From Jeotgalicoccus meleagridis (lineage in GTDB: Bacteria; Bacillota; Bacilli; Staphylococcales; Salinicoccaceae), in NCBI RefSeq assembly GCF_903994045.1, contig NZ_CAJEWD010000008.1, forward strand, positions 636,532 through 700,531: a stretch of DNA of 64,000 nt, given 5' to 3'. Positions 37,688-48,805 of the stretch are shown in pieces. Positions within the stretch are counted from its first letter, which is position 1. Each line of letters begins with the position of its first letter. The notes below the pieces were generated by a model that made no database searches, was not told where the DNA came from, and saw only the letters and a list, made by a program, of their open reading frames with translations. Position numbers and translations under genes: made by a program.

Positions 37688-39193
<1,506 letters not shown>

Positions 39194-39215
39194 TGTGTAT
39201 ATTAGGAGGAAAGTC

Positions 39216-40871
39216 ATGTTAAACGCACTCACTAGAAGTCACAAAATCGAGCATATGGCGAAAACAGAATATGATTTACTTATTATAGGTGGCGGTATCA
39301 CTGGTGCAGGTATCGCCTTAGATGCAAGTATGAGGGGGCTTAATGTTGCCCTAGTAGAGATGCAAGACTTTTCAGAAGGTACATCTAGCCGTTCGACCAA
39401 ACTCATTCATGGTGGCTTACGCTACTTAAAACAATTACAGGTCGGTGTGGTTAAAGAGACAGGAAGAGAACGCGCAATTGTCTACGAAAATGGACCACAT
39501 GTAACAACACCAGAGTGGATGTTACTCCCCTTTCATAAAGGCGGCACGTTTGGTGAATTCACCACTAGTCTCGGTTTAAAAGTTTACGATTCTCTAGCAG
39601 TTGTGGATAAGAACGAACGCCGACATATGCTGTCAAAAAAAGAAGTCTTAAACAAGGTGCCACACATCAAAAAAACTGGTCTTAAAGGTGGCGGCTATTA
39701 CGTAGAATATAAAACTGATGACTCTAGATTAACAATAGAGGTTATGAAAAAAGCTGCGACTTATGGCGCTGACTTAGTAAACTATTTAAAAGCTGATGGT
39801 TTTATCTACCAAGACGGTCAAGTTTGTGGTGTCACAGCGACAGATACCTTGTCGAAAGAAAATTATACAATACATGCCAAAACTGTCGTTAATGCTGCTG
39901 GTCCTTGGGTAGACGACATCAGAAATATTAATGGTGAATCCACACAAGATAAAAAGCATTTAATTCATACAAAAGGTGTCCATATCGTCTTTAAACAAGA
40001 AGATTTTCCTTTAACACAGGCTGTCTACTTTGACACTGAAAATGATGGTCGAATGATTTTTGCTATTCCTAGACAAGGAAAAACTTATGTCGGTACGACT
40101 GACACTTTTTATACAGAAGATAAAGTTACACCTATAGCCAATAAAGAAGATAAGGATTATCTAGTTAATGCCATCAACTATATGTTTCCATCCCTTCAAA
40201 TTTCGAGTGATATGATTGAATCCTCCTGGGCAGGAATTCGCCCTTTAATCCAAGCTGCAAAGAGTAAAAATGCATCAGCTATTTCACGTAAGGATGAAAT
40301 TTGGCACAGTGATAGTGGTTTAATTACCATTGCTGGTGGCAAATTGACTGGCTATCGCCATATGGCTGAAGAAATTATAGATGTTGTTAGTGATGTTCTA
40401 AAAAGAAAATATAAGATGACCATTAAAAAAGTATCGACTAAAGATGAGACGATTTCAGGTGGAGACGTTGGTGGTAGTGTCGGCTATACCAATTATGCCG
40501 AACAAGTCAGTCGTAAAGCTCCGAGCTATGGTCTAACTATAGAAGAAGGCCATATGCTTGCTCTTAAATATGGATCGAATGCCGAAGATGTGTATCAATA
40601 TGCAGGTATTAGTAATGACAATCATAAAAAATATGATTTACCAAAATCCTTATATGCTGAAGTCATCTATTCTGTTTTACACGAAATGGTCGTTAAACCA
40701 ACTGACTTTCTAGTTAGACGTAGCGGTAAACTATACTTTGCTATAGAAGAAGTTGAAAAGTATCGACGAGGCATAGAAAGATTACTGGCAGATACGCTGA
40801 CTTGGACTGACGAAGAATATACACAATATATAGAAGAAGTTGATCAAGCAATTAAAGATACACAAAAATAA
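39216..40871 (+). CDS. glpD: Aerobic glycerol-3-phosphate dehydrogenase
   Basis: The protein has 551 residues from the ATG at 39216 behind TTAGGAGGA, 22 bases after glpK. FAD-binding [17 protein letters not shown], substrate residues in [18 protein letters not shown], and the GlpD C-domain ([17 protein letters not shown]) are present. It oxidises sn-glycerol-3-phosphate to DHAP on the membrane and feeds electrons to quinone. It ends at the edge of the non-coding 51-bp repeat island, with no ordinary terminator directly behind the stop. Confidence 0.96.
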   Translation: MLNALTRSHKIEHMAKTEYDLLIIGGGITGAGIALDASMRGLNVALVEMQDFSEGTSSRSTKLIHGGLRYLKQLQVGVVKETGRERAIVYENGPHVTTPEWMLLPFHKGGTFGEFTTSLGLKVYDSLAVVDKNERRHMLSKKEVLNKVPHIKKTGLKGGGYYVEYKTDDSRLTIEVMKKAATYGADLVNYLKADGFIYQDGQVCGVTATDTLSKENYTIHAKTVVNAAGPWVDDIRNINGESTQDKKHLIHTKGVHIVFKQEDFPLTQAVYFDTENDGRMIFAIPRQGKTYVGTTDTFYTEDKVTPIANKEDKDYLVNAINYMFPSLQISSDMIESSWAGIRPLIQAAKSKNASAISRKDEIWHSDSGLITIAGGKLTGYRHMAEEIIDVVSDVLKRKYKMTIKKVSTKDETISGGDVGGSVGYTNYAEQVSRKAPSYGLTIEEGHMLALKYGSNAEDVYQYAGISNDNHKKYDLPKSLYAEVIYSVLHEMVVKPTDFLVRRSGKLYFAIEEVEKYRRGIERLLADTLTWTDEEYTQYIEEVDQAIKDTQK

Positions 40872-40925
40872 ATATGGATTGGAGTTGGGATATAAGTCTA
40901 GCTTTTTTATTAAAAGTATTGAAAA

Positions 40926-41220
40926 TTCCATTGAATGTGTCTGAATTGATGTCAAATAGACAAAATGAGCTGAAAAGTCTATTGGGCATGTCAAAAATGA
41001 TGTCGTATAGACAAAATGAGCTGAAAAGTCTATTGGGCATGTCAAAACTGATGTCGTATAGACAAAATGAGCTGAAAAGTCTATTGGACATGTCATAAAT
41101 GATATCGTATAGACAAAATGAGCTGAAAAGTCTATTGGACATGTCATAAATGATATCGTATAGACAAAATGAGCTGAAAAGTCTATTGGACATGTCAGAA
41201 ATGATGCCTGATAGACAAAA
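40926..41220. repeat. 51-bp tandem repeat, five full units plus partial ends
   Basis: TAGACAAAATGAGC recurs at 40957, 41008, 41059, 41110 and 41161, exactly 51 bases apart, and a truncated TAGACAAAA starts at 41212. A degenerate partial unit precedes the array from about 40926. Each unit holds TAGAC and GTCTA 15 bases apart (a small hairpin), a CATGTC and a GATGTC/GATATC. Units differ at only a few places, so this is a VNTR, not a CRISPR array. Because 51 is divisible by three, all frames stay open on both strands; the resulting 17-residue repeat ORFs are artefacts. Confidence 0.93.
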
Positions 41221-41439
41221 AAGTAAAAATCTATATAATCTCTATTGTAAATTTGTCCACATTTAAGTTAATATTTAATTGAGTCATTTCATATCTCTCC
41301 CATCAATGTTTGTTGTGGTAACTACATTGTACTATAGAGATCTGATTTGACTCTTTTTCTTTATTACACAATATTATGGACTTAATCAGATTTTTTTACA
41401 TGACTTATCACCATTCCTATAACATAAATTCCGTCTCAA

Positions 41440-41486
41440 AATAAAAATGCTCCCCCTTAAGTTTTTCTACTTAAGGGGGAGCATTT
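41440..41486 (-). terminator. Strong terminator of clpB
   Basis: AAATGCTCCCCCTTAAGT pairs with ACTTAAGGGGGAGCATTT (18 bp), followed by TTATTTTG on the minus strand, 67 bases after the clpB stop. Confidence 0.92.
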
Positions 41487-41552
41487 CAAATATAAGATTG
41501 CAAAGCTATATCACTTACTTCGCCAGGACTTTTGTCCCAACCCAAGCTTTTT

Positions 41553-44144
41553 TTAGTTTAAGTCAAATACAACTTGACCATCTTTTAGATTTGCAACGAT
41601 ATTCGTACCTTCTGGTAAATCGTTAGCAATTATTTTACGAGCAAGTGGTGTTTCAATTTGTCTTTGAATGAAACGTTTCATTGGTCTTGCCCCAAATTGT
41701 GGTTCATAAGAGCTTTCTGCTACCCACTCTTTAACCTCTTTAGAAACATCTAGGTGTAAGTGTTGATCACTTAAGCGGTTATTTAAATCAACTAACATAC
41801 GGTCAACAATCATTGTCATATTATTCTGTGATAGTGGACTGAACATGACGATGTCATCCATACGGTTAATAATCTCAGGTTTGAAATACTTATGAACTTC
41901 ATTCATGACAACTTCACGGGTTTTATCGTTTAGTTCTCCACCTTGGACGACGGTGTCTAAAAGATGTTGGGAACCGATATTTGAAGTCATGATAATAATT
42001 GTGTTTTTAAAGTTAACACTTTGACCTTTTGAGTCTGTTAATCGTCCTTCATCTAGTAATTGTAAAAGGATGTTAAAAACGTCTGAATGTGCTTTTTCGA
42101 CCTCATCTAAAAGTATAACAGAGTATGGTTGACGTCTTACTGCTTCGGTTAATTGACCGCCTGCCTGATGGCCGACATATCCTGGTGGTGCACCAATCAA
42201 TCTAGAGACTGAATGTTTTTCCATATACTCAGACATATCGATTCTAATCATATGTTTTTCTGAATCAAACATAGTAGCAGCTAAAGCTTTAGCTAGTTCT
42301 GTCTTACCGACACCAGTCGGTCCTAAGAAGAGGAAGCTACCAATCGGACGGTTAGGATCCTTAACACCTGCTCTCGCACGAATGACAGCATCAGCTACTA
42401 AATCTACCGCTTCATCTTGACCGACTACTCTTTCATGAAGAATGTCTGAAAGTTTTAGTAGTTTATCTCTTTCTGTTTCCACGAGCTTAGTTACTGGTAT
42501 GCCTGTCCATTGGCTGACGATAAAGCCAATTTCTTCTTCTGTAACAACCTCTCTAATAATACGGTTATCATCAGAACTGTTTTTTTGTAGTTCTGCTTCA
42601 TACTCAGACAGTTCTTTTTCTAGCTGTGGTAAAGTTCCATGTCTAAGTTTGGCAGCTTTTTCTAACTCATAATTATTCTCTGCGTCTTCTAACTCCTGAC
42701 GCGCCTGATCAACTGCTGCTCTTTTTTCGTTCACTCGAGCAATTTCTTCTTTTTCTTTTTCTACTTTATTTTGAAGACTTGCTTGTTCTTCTTTCATATC
42801 AGCAAGTTCTTCTTGCAATTCATTTAGGCGGTTACGAGATACTTGATCATCTTCATCTTTAAGTGCCTGTTCTTCAATTTCTAACTGCATCACTTTACGA
42901 TTAATTTGATCTAGTTCTGTTGGATTTGAGCCCATTTCAGTACGTATTGTTGCACTGGCTTGGTCCATTAAATCAATAGCTTTATCCGGTAAAAAGCGGT
43001 CTGTAATATAACGATCAGACAGTTCAGCTGCAGCGACAAGTGCACGGTCAGTTATTCTAACACCGTGATGCACTTCATAGCGTTCTTTAAGACCACGTAG
43101 AATAGAGATTGTATCTTCGACATCAGGTTCTGGGACTTGTACTTTTTGGAAGCGTCGTTCTAAAGCTGAGTCCTTTTCAATATATTCACGGTACTCATTG
43201 ATTGTCGTTGCCCCAATACAATGTAATTCACCACGTGCAAGCATTGGTTTCAACATATTTCCGGCATCCATGGCACCATCTGTTTTACCTGCTCCAACTA
43301 ACATATGAATTTCATCAATAAAGAGCAGAATACGACCTTCTGATTCTTTAACTTCTTTTAGCACTGCTTTTAATCTTTCTTCAAACTCTCCTCGATATTT
43401 GGCACCTGCAACTAGTGCAGTTAAGTCCAGTTCAAATACTGTTTTATCTAGGAGACTGTCTGGTACGTCTTTACGTACAATTCTTTGAGCTAGTCCTTCA
43501 ACAATGGCTGTTTTACCCACACCAGGTTCCCCAATTAAGACTGGGTTATTTTTTCTTTTACGACTCAAGATGCGAATGGTGTCACGAATCTCTTCATCTC
43601 GACCAATTACAGGGTCGACCTTACCGTTTCTCACATCTTCTACTAAATCGCGTCCATATTTTTCTAATACTTCATATTGATTTTCGGGATTTTGACTTGT
43701 CACATGGTTACCCCCTCTTATTTTTTTAATAATTTCTTTAATCACTTCACTTTTATTGCCAACAGTTTCTTTCATTAATGAATCGCTAGATAAACTTCCA
43801 AGAAGCATATGTTCCTGGGAAATAAAACTATCATCCATCTGGGTCATTTCTTTTTCAGCAGCTTGATACAGCTTATTAAATCCAGCTGACATATACACAC
43901 CGTATTCGATGTTGTCCCCTGTAATACTATTATGTTTAGCTAGTTTATCTTTATACTTTTCAATTAACGGATCAACATCTATATTGGCACGTTCCAATAT
44001 ATCTCTTGCCATACTGTCATCAATCGTTAACATGGCGATAATGACTGCTTCAATTTCAATAGATTGTAATTTTTCTTCGACTGATAAGCTTTGAGCACGT
44101 TCAATAATGCTCTGTACTTTGACAGTCATTTTATTAATGTCCAT
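41553..44144 (-). CDS. clpB: ATP-dependent disaggregase ClpB
   Basis: The protein has 863 residues. Order: Clp N-domain repeat (about 1-145), first AAA+ module with Walker [14 protein letters not shown] and [12 protein letters not shown], a long coiled-coil middle domain (about 400-525), then the second AAA+ module with [22 protein letters not shown] and the C-terminal [13 protein letters not shown]. The middle domain and length identify ClpB rather than ClpC. With DnaK it rescues aggregated proteins. A perfect CtsR box lies just upstream, and a strong terminator ends it. Confidence 0.97.
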   Translation of the reverse strand: MDINKMTVKVQSIIERAQSLSVEEKLQSIEIEAVIIAMLTIDDSMARDILERANIDVDPLIEKYKDKLAKHNSITGDNIEYGVYMSAGFNKLYQAAEKEMTQMDDSFISQEHMLLGSLSSDSLMKETVGNKSEVIKEIIKKIRGGNHVTSQNPENQYEVLEKYGRDLVEDVRNGKVDPVIGRDEEIRDTIRILSRKRKNNPVLIGEPGVGKTAIVEGLAQRIVRKDVPDSLLDKTVFELDLTALVAGAKYRGEFEERLKAVLKEVKESEGRILLFIDEIHMLVGAGKTDGAMDAGNMLKPMLARGELHCIGATTINEYREYIEKDSALERRFQKVQVPEPDVEDTISILRGLKERYEVHHGVRITDRALVAAAELSDRYITDRFLPDKAIDLMDQASATIRTEMGSNPTELDQINRKVMQLEIEEQALKDEDDQVSRNRLNELQEELADMKEEQASLQNKVEKEKEEIARVNEKRAAVDQARQELEDAENNYELEKAAKLRHGTLPQLEKELSEYEAELQKNSSDDNRIIREVVTEEEIGFIVSQWTGIPVTKLVETERDKLLKLSDILHERVVGQDEAVDLVADAVIRARAGVKDPNRPIGSFLFLGPTGVGKTELAKALAATMFDSEKHMIRIDMSEYMEKHSVSRLIGAPPGYVGHQAGGQLTEAVRRQPYSVILLDEVEKAHSDVFNILLQLLDEGRLTDSKGQSVNFKNTIIIMTSNIGSQHLLDTVVQGGELNDKTREVVMNEVHKYFKPEIINRMDDIVMFSPLSQNNMTMIVDRMLVDLNNRLSDQHLHLDVSKEVKEWVAESSYEPQFGARPMKRFIQRQIETPLARKIIANDLPEGTNIVANLKDGQVVFDLN

Positions 44145-44174
44145 TTAACTCACCTCTAGTAAGTAATAAATTAG

Positions 44175-44191
44175 TTTGACCAAATTTGACC
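44175..44191 (-). promoter_or_regulatory. CtsR operator of clpB
   Basis: On the minus strand GGTCAAATTTGGTCAAA: the two heptads GGTCAAA separated by three bases, the exact CtsR consensus. It lies 31 bases upstream of the clpB ATG. Confidence 0.93.
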
Positions 44192-44296
44192 ATATATTTA
44201 TTATACAACTTTATGTGAAATAATCAAGTAAATAGTAGCATTTAGAGACGTTTTAATATATATTAAATATTGGGCAAAATAAGGAGGATTTTTTGC

Positions 44297-45121
44297 ATGG
44301 AACTTATAACTTTAATTAAATACGCCTTTCTAGGTCTCTTACAGGGTGTGACTGAACCGATTCCGGTTTCTTCTAGTGGTCACCTTGTTATCGCACGTGA
44401 AATTTTTAATATCGAAGCACAAGGATTATCGTTTGAGATTTTCTTAAACACCGCTTCCCTTCTTGCCATTTTATTTGTTTATAGACACGATATTATTAGC
44501 ATTATTAAAAATTTATGGAGATACCTAGTACAAGGTGCCAGAGATCAAGAAGCCATCACTGATTTCAAATATACAATCTGTCTTATTATCGCCACTATAC
44601 CTGCTGGTGTAGCTGGACTTCTCTTAAAAGATTTCATTGGTGAAAACATCTCTGTAGGTTTTGTTGGTCTTATGCTGTTTGTCACTGGTATCGCACTTTG
44701 GTTTATTAAAAATAAACGAGGCGATAAAAGAGATGGTGACCTTACAATCAAGGATTCAATCATCGTTGGATTATCACAATGTATTGCTCTAACGCCTGGT
44801 ATTTCTCGTAGTGGTGCAACAATTGTTGGTTCAATTGCTGTAGGTTTAAGTCAGAAAAATGCTTTACGATTCGCTTTTCTACTATATATACCTGTGTCAC
44901 TTGGAACAGCACTCATTTCTGTAGGAGATATTGTGAATGATCCAAATATGAATACCCTTTGGCTCGCATATTTAATCGCTTTTGTAATCACACTCTTTGC
45001 AACTTACTTTGCAGTTAAGTGGTTACAGAACATCATGGAAAAAGGAAATTTAATTATCTTTACTTACTATTGTTTCGCACTTGGTACTTTCGCTATTTTA
45101 TATCAATTTATTTGGGCATAA
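44297..45121 (+). CDS. uppP: Undecaprenyl-diphosphatase UppP/BacA
   Basis: The protein has 274 residues from the ATG at 44297 behind AAGGAGG; the nine-residue extension lacks a ribosome site. The two BacA motifs are visible: LLQGVTEPIPVSSSGHLVI near the N-terminus and TPGISRSGATIVGSI in the second half. It has about eight membrane helices. It converts undecaprenyl diphosphate to the monophosphate lipid carrier for cell-wall synthesis and gives bacitracin tolerance. It is divergent from clpB and ends in a bidirectional terminator. Confidence 0.96.
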   Translation: MELITLIKYAFLGLLQGVTEPIPVSSSGHLVIAREIFNIEAQGLSFEIFLNTASLLAILFVYRHDIISIIKNLWRYLVQGARDQEAITDFKYTICLIIATIPAGVAGLLLKDFIGENISVGFVGLMLFVTGIALWFIKNKRGDKRDGDLTIKDSIIVGLSQCIALTPGISRSGATIVGSIAVGLSQKNALRFAFLLYIPVSLGTALISVGDIVNDPNMNTLWLAYLIAFVITLFATYFAVKWLQNIMEKGNLIIFTYYCFALGTFAILYQFIWA

Positions 45122-45154
45122 AAAATTCCACGAAGATCATCTTCGTGGAATTTT
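45121..45154. terminator. Bidirectional terminator after uppP
   Basis: AATTCCACGAAGAT and ATCTTCGTGGAATT form a 14-bp stem with a one-base centre; flanks are A- and T-rich. Confidence 0.88.
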
Positions 45155-45173
45155 CTGTTCAAAAATATTTAAC

Positions 45174-45482
45174 TTAGCTTACGCCTAAAGCAATTTTAGC
45201 GTAACGGCTCATCTTATCCTTATCCCATGGTGGGTTCCAGACGATTGCAACTTTTACATCTTTGATTTCAGGTAGTTCCATTAAAACGTGTTCCACCTGA
45301 CCAATAATTTGAGGTCCCATTGGGCAACCCATTGATGTTAAAGTCATTTCGACTCCAGCTGTGCCTTCATCATCTAAGTTGACGCCATAAACTAAACCTA
45401 AGTTTACTATATCGATACCGAGCTCCGGGTCAATAACATTCTCTAACGCACCGTACATGCTTTCTTCCATAGCTTTATCCAA
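45174..45482 (-). CDS. DUF59/MIP18 family iron-sulphur assembly protein (SufT/PaaD-like)
   Basis: The protein has 102 residues if it starts at the TTG at 45482, which has AAGGAG eight bases upstream; a GTG at 45491 overlaps that site. GALENVIDPELGIDIVNLGLVYGV and TLTSMGCPMGPQI with the conserved Cys are the DUF59 signature, and the ending VWNPPWDKDKMS is typical. Such proteins help to deliver iron-sulphur clusters to target proteins. It is a single gene, convergent with uppP. The start codon is the main doubt. Confidence 0.85.
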   Translation of the reverse strand: MDKAMEESMYGALENVIDPELGIDIVNLGLVYGVNLDDEGTAGVEMTLTSMGCPMGPQIIGQVEHVLMELPEIKDVKVAIVWNPPWDKDKMSRYAKIALGVS

Positions 45483-45603
45483 GATAATCACTCCTTACTT
45501 ACTATATAATACTTACTATACCAAAAATTATACATTCCTTAAATATAAATGCTATTATTGAGAAGAAACATTATTCTTAAACACTGACAAAAGGGAGATT
45601 TAT

Positions 45604-46425
45604 ATGGACAAGTATTTAATTTGTTTAGACTTAGACGGCACGCTTTTAACAGATGAAAAAAAGATTAGTCCTTTTACAAAACAAGTGCTTACGACGCTTA
45701 AACAAGAAGGGCATGAACTAATGATTTCTACTGGCCGTCCTTATAGAGCAACCGTACCTTATTATAAAGAATTAAAACTCACAACACCTGTCGTCAACTT
45801 CAATGGTGCCTTTGTCCACCATCCAACTGACTTCAATTTCATTAATAAACATGAAACCTTAACTAAAGAGGTCACTCAGCAAATTGCTAAAAAAGTTCCT
45901 GAATTAAATATTAAAAATATTGTTGCAGAAGTTAAAGACAACATATATATGCATTATCATGACAGTGTACTTTTCGATGCCTTTACTATGGGTGATCCTA
46001 AGATAAGTGTTGGAGAGTTAGATAAGACAGTCCAAGAAGAAGTGACATCTATACTAGTGCAGGCAGAAGAATCAGAAATGCCTCAGATTAGAAAAACATT
46101 AGATGAACTCTTTGCAGAAGTCATTGAACAAAGACGCTGGGGGGCACCATATCCAGTACTTGAAATAATCAAAAAAGGAATTAACAAAGCTGTTGGCGTT
46201 GATTATGCAAGATCTTACCTAGATATTCCACAGAAGAATACAATCGCTTTTGGCGATGAAGATAACGATACTGAGATGTTGCAGTATGTTGAACATGGTG
46301 TAGCTATGAAGAATGGTATCGATGACATCAAAGCGATTTCTAAATATGTTACTAAATATAACAATAATAATGATGGAATCGGACACTTCTTAAACGACTT
46401 CTTCGATTTACGTCTAAATCCTTAA
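45604..46425 (+). CDS. Cof-type HAD-IIB phosphatase
   Basis: This 273-residue protein has the HAD motif I DLDGTLLTDEK, motif II MISTGRP, the IIB cap domain, and motif IV AFGDEDNDTEML. Cof-like enzymes dephosphorylate sugar phosphates, FMN/PLP or similar compounds in the cytoplasm; the substrate here is not readable. It starts 11 bases before a DegV gene and 4 bases separate that one from cdr, so the three form an operon. Confidence 0.93.
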   Translation: MDKYLICLDLDGTLLTDEKKISPFTKQVLTTLKQEGHELMISTGRPYRATVPYYKELKLTTPVVNFNGAFVHHPTDFNFINKHETLTKEVTQQIAKKVPELNIKNIVAEVKDNIYMHYHDSVLFDAFTMGDPKISVGELDKTVQEEVTSILVQAEESEMPQIRKTLDELFAEVIEQRRWGAPYPVLEIIKKGINKAVGVDYARSYLDIPQKNTIAFGDEDNDTEMLQYVEHGVAMKNGIDDIKAISKYVTKYNNNNDGIGHFLNDFFDLRLNP

Positions 46426-46436
46426 GGAGGAATATT

Positions 46437-47279
46437 ATGAGACTACTAATTGACAGTTGTTCTGATTTAAGCTTAGAAAGAGCGCATGAATTAGGTATAG
46501 AAGTTTTACCGCTGGTTATTCAAATAGACGACAAAAGCTATAAGGACCAAATTGAAATCACGAGTGAAGAAGTGATTAACGCCATTAAAGATGGGAAGAG
46601 ACCACTGACTAGCCAACCTAACCCAGAGACATATTTTGAAGTATTTGAACCACTAGTTAAACAAGATGAAAGTATTATCTATCTAGGTTTCTCTAGTGAG
46701 TTGTCAGGTGCCTTCCAAAGTTCAGTCATTGCTAAAGAAATGATTTTAGAAAAATATCCTGATGCTGACATTACTTTAATCAACTCTTATGCAGCAAGTT
46801 ATGGTCTAGGCATGCTCGTTGAAAGAGCAGCTTCTTACATTAAAAATGAAACCGATAAAGATACGATTATCGAAAAAATAAATGAAGATCTAAAACAAAT
46901 CAGACACTTATTTACAGTGAATGATTTAAACTACCTTGCTCAAGGGGGACGTTTATCGAAAGGATCAGCATTTTTAGGTAGCTTGTTAAATATTAAGCCC
47001 CTACTCCATGTTGAAAATGGACAATTGGTTCCTATTGAAAAACACCGCGGACTAAAGAAAGTCTTTAAGCGTATGGTAGAACTCGCTAAAGAAGAAGGCG
47101 CAAGTGGCTTAGCTCATATCACTACAGCTGATGCTGAAAAACACGCCGAAGAATTAAAAGAAAAATTGTTAGCTGAGACTAATATTACAGAGGTTAAGAT
47201 TTCTAATATCGGACCAACAATTAGTTCACATACTGGCGCTGGCACCGTTGCTTTATTTTACTTTAAGAACGGCCATTAA
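46437..47279 (+). CDS. DegV family fatty-acid-binding protein (FakB-like)
   Basis: This 280-residue protein has the DegV pattern: LLIDSCSDLSLERAHELGIEVLPLVI, the lipid-contact TSQPNPETYFEVFE, LGFSSELSGAFQSS, and GGRLSKGSAFLGSLLNIKPLL with the LAQGGR segment. DegV proteins bind a fatty acid and, as FakB, present it to the kinase FakA for membrane lipid synthesis from outside fatty acids. No FakA is in the window. It lies between the HAD gene and cdr, with an AAGGAGGA ribosome site. Confidence 0.92.
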   Translation: MRLLIDSCSDLSLERAHELGIEVLPLVIQIDDKSYKDQIEITSEEVINAIKDGKRPLTSQPNPETYFEVFEPLVKQDESIIYLGFSSELSGAFQSSVIAKEMILEKYPDADITLINSYAASYGLGMLVERAASYIKNETDKDTIIEKINEDLKQIRHLFTVNDLNYLAQGGRLSKGSAFLGSLLNIKPLLHVENGQLVPIEKHRGLKKVFKRMVELAKEEGASGLAHITTADAEKHAEELKEKLLAETNITEVKISNIGPTISSHTGAGTVALFYFKNGH

Positions 47280-47282
47280 GTT

Positions 47283-48620
47283 ATGACTAAGATTGCAATC
47301 GTCGGCGGAGTAGCTGGTGGTGCCACAGTTGCTTCTCAAATCCGACGTCTAAATAAAGATGCTGAAATCACTATATATGAACGCTACAATGAGATTTCAT
47401 ATGGTGCTTGTGGTATGCCTTATCATATTAGCGGTGAGGTCAGCAGTCGGGATAAGTTACTTAACTTAACACCCGATGACTTTTTAAAGAGAAATATAAA
47501 AGTTTCTTTAAATAGTGAAGTTGTTAGTATCGATGCTAGTAAACAAGAACTCACTATAGTCGATTCACAGAGTAAAAATCAGTATCAAGAAGCTTATGAT
47601 TACCTAGTCCTGTCTCCAGGTGGTAGTCCAAAAGTTATGGCTGAATTAAAAGATGTAGCTCAAGCTTTCTCCATCCATAAAATTCAAGACTTAGATGCAC
47701 TTTTATCTTATATTGAAAGACATTCAATTAAAGAAGCCATCATGGTCGGTTCTGGTTATGTTGGCTTAGAAGTGACAGAAAATCTAGTAGAGCGCGATAT
47801 AAAAGTCACTATGCTTCAACATGATGAACGCATTTACAAAAAAATTGAAGCTGATATGAATGATGTCTTATATGACACCATGAAAGAAAAAGGAATCATC
47901 TTAAAGACAAATGCTGAAGTTTCATCAGTAGATGGTTTAAAACTCAACTTGAAAAATGGTGAAACCCTGCATGCACCACTAATCATTTCAGCAATTGGTA
48001 TTGCTCCAAATACAGATTTTCTAAAAAGTTCTAAAATCAATTTAACTGAAAATGGTCTCATTCCAATTAATGAATGTGGTCAAACTAATATTCCTAATAT
48101 ATACGCTTTAGGTGATGCAGTGGAGACTTTTTATCAACACTATCCAAGCTTAAAAGTACAATCTACTTTAGCATGGCCAGCCCACCGACTAGCACATATC
48201 ATTGCCAATCAAATTTTTGGCGATAAATCCATCAAACATGAAGGACTCTTATCAACAAATATTGTTAAGTTCTTTGACAATGCGGTCGCAAGCTTAGGTC
48301 TTAGCGAGAAAGAAGTGCAGGATATTCCTCATTTCGTCGTCGATCAAAAGCAAAAAAACAAATCCGGCTACATGAGTACATCTGTACCGATTCATATCAA
48401 AATGTATGTCGAAAAAGACAGTGGTAAGATTTTAAGAGCAGCAGTTGTTGGCACTGAAGGTGTCGATAAGAGAATTGATGTTTTAGCCAGTCATCTTAGA
48501 TTAGGTGGCAGTGCCTTTGACTTAATCAATATTGAAATTGCTTATGCCCCACCTTTTTCTAGTCCAAAAGATGTGATTAATATGCTCGGATATAAAGCGA
48601 TTGAAAAAGCTAAAGAATAA
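47283..48620 (+). CDS. cdr: CoA-disulfide reductase
   Basis: This 445-residue flavoprotein of the pyridine nucleotide-disulfide reductase class has the FAD site IVGGVAGGATVASQIRR, a single redox Cys in YGACGMPYHISGEV (about Cys43), an NAD(P) site VGSGYVGLEV, and TNIPNIYALGDA. The C-terminal AYAPPFSSPKDVINMLGYKA carries the Tyr region important in the S. aureus enzyme. It keeps coenzyme A reduced, the main small thiol system in staphylococci besides bacillithiol. It starts four bases after degV. Behind it comes a structured intergenic repeat. Confidence 0.92.
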   Translation: MTKIAIVGGVAGGATVASQIRRLNKDAEITIYERYNEISYGACGMPYHISGEVSSRDKLLNLTPDDFLKRNIKVSLNSEVVSIDASKQELTIVDSQSKNQYQEAYDYLVLSPGGSPKVMAELKDVAQAFSIHKIQDLDALLSYIERHSIKEAIMVGSGYVGLEVTENLVERDIKVTMLQHDERIYKKIEADMNDVLYDTMKEKGIILKTNAEVSSVDGLKLNLKNGETLHAPLIISAIGIAPNTDFLKSSKINLTENGLIPINECGQTNIPNIYALGDAVETFYQHYPSLKVQSTLAWPAHRLAHIIANQIFGDKSIKHEGLLSTNIVKFFDNAVASLGLSEKEVQDIPHFVVDQKQKNKSGYMSTSVPIHIKMYVEKDSGKILRAAVVGTEGVDKRIDVLASHLRLGGSAFDLINIEIAYAPPFSSPKDVINMLGYKAIEKAKE

Positions 48621-48627
48621 ACTAAAA

Positions 48628-48800
48628 AAGAGTGGAACAAAAGCCTTAAAGATAGAGAAAAATATGCGATTATATTTTAAAAGCCGGACGTTAGACTTCT
48701 AGGGGAATAGCATCTGCGTGAGACTACAGGCTCACGCGATGCCCCTGAAAAGCTAACGTCCGGCTTATTTATGAAAGGGAATAATTTTGTCCCATCTTCT
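48628..48800. repeat. Structured intergenic repeat between cdr and the GH13-like gene
   Basis: The centre is an 86-base hairpin: AAGCCGGACGTTAG (48681-48694) pairs with CTAACGTCCGGCTT (48753-48766). Inside, AGGGG pairs with CCCCT and CATCtGCGTGAG with CTCACGCGATG, around the loop ACTACAGG. The outer ends are AGAGTGGAACAAAA (48629-48642) and TTTTGTCCCATCTTCT (48785-48800), an imperfect inverted pair like the ends of the 40.9-41.5 kb island. Layout and the TCTAGGGG...CCCCTGAAAAG parts resemble REP-like intergenic repeats of Bacillales. It can act as a terminator for both convergent genes. Confidence 0.85.
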
Positions 48801-48805
48801 TTTAT

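Larger units (their letters stand above)
40880..41547. repeat. Non-coding island bounded by inverted GTTGGGAYAWAAGTC ends
   Basis: The left end (GTTGGGATATAAGTC within 40880-40903, then CTAGCTTTTTTA) and the right end (GACTTTTGTCCCAACCCAAGC, 41528-41547) are inverted copies, 13 of 15 identical in the core. The island fills the whole gap between glpD and clpB, beginning nine bases after the glpD stop and ending just before the clpB stop. It holds the 51-bp repeat, an AT-rich stretch and the clpB terminator. No protein gene is credible in it. Confidence 0.7.

Noticed and set aside
40782-41193. ORFs of 74-121 codons on both strands over the 51-bp repeat, giving 17-residue protein repeats.
   Set aside because: The unit is 51 bases, so any stop-free frame stays open by arithmetic. 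There is no ribosome site, several frames are open at once on both strands, and they overlap the end of glpD.
40926-41220. CRISPR array.
   Set aside because: The whole 51-base unit is repeated, including the would-be spacers; no variable spacers and no cas genes.
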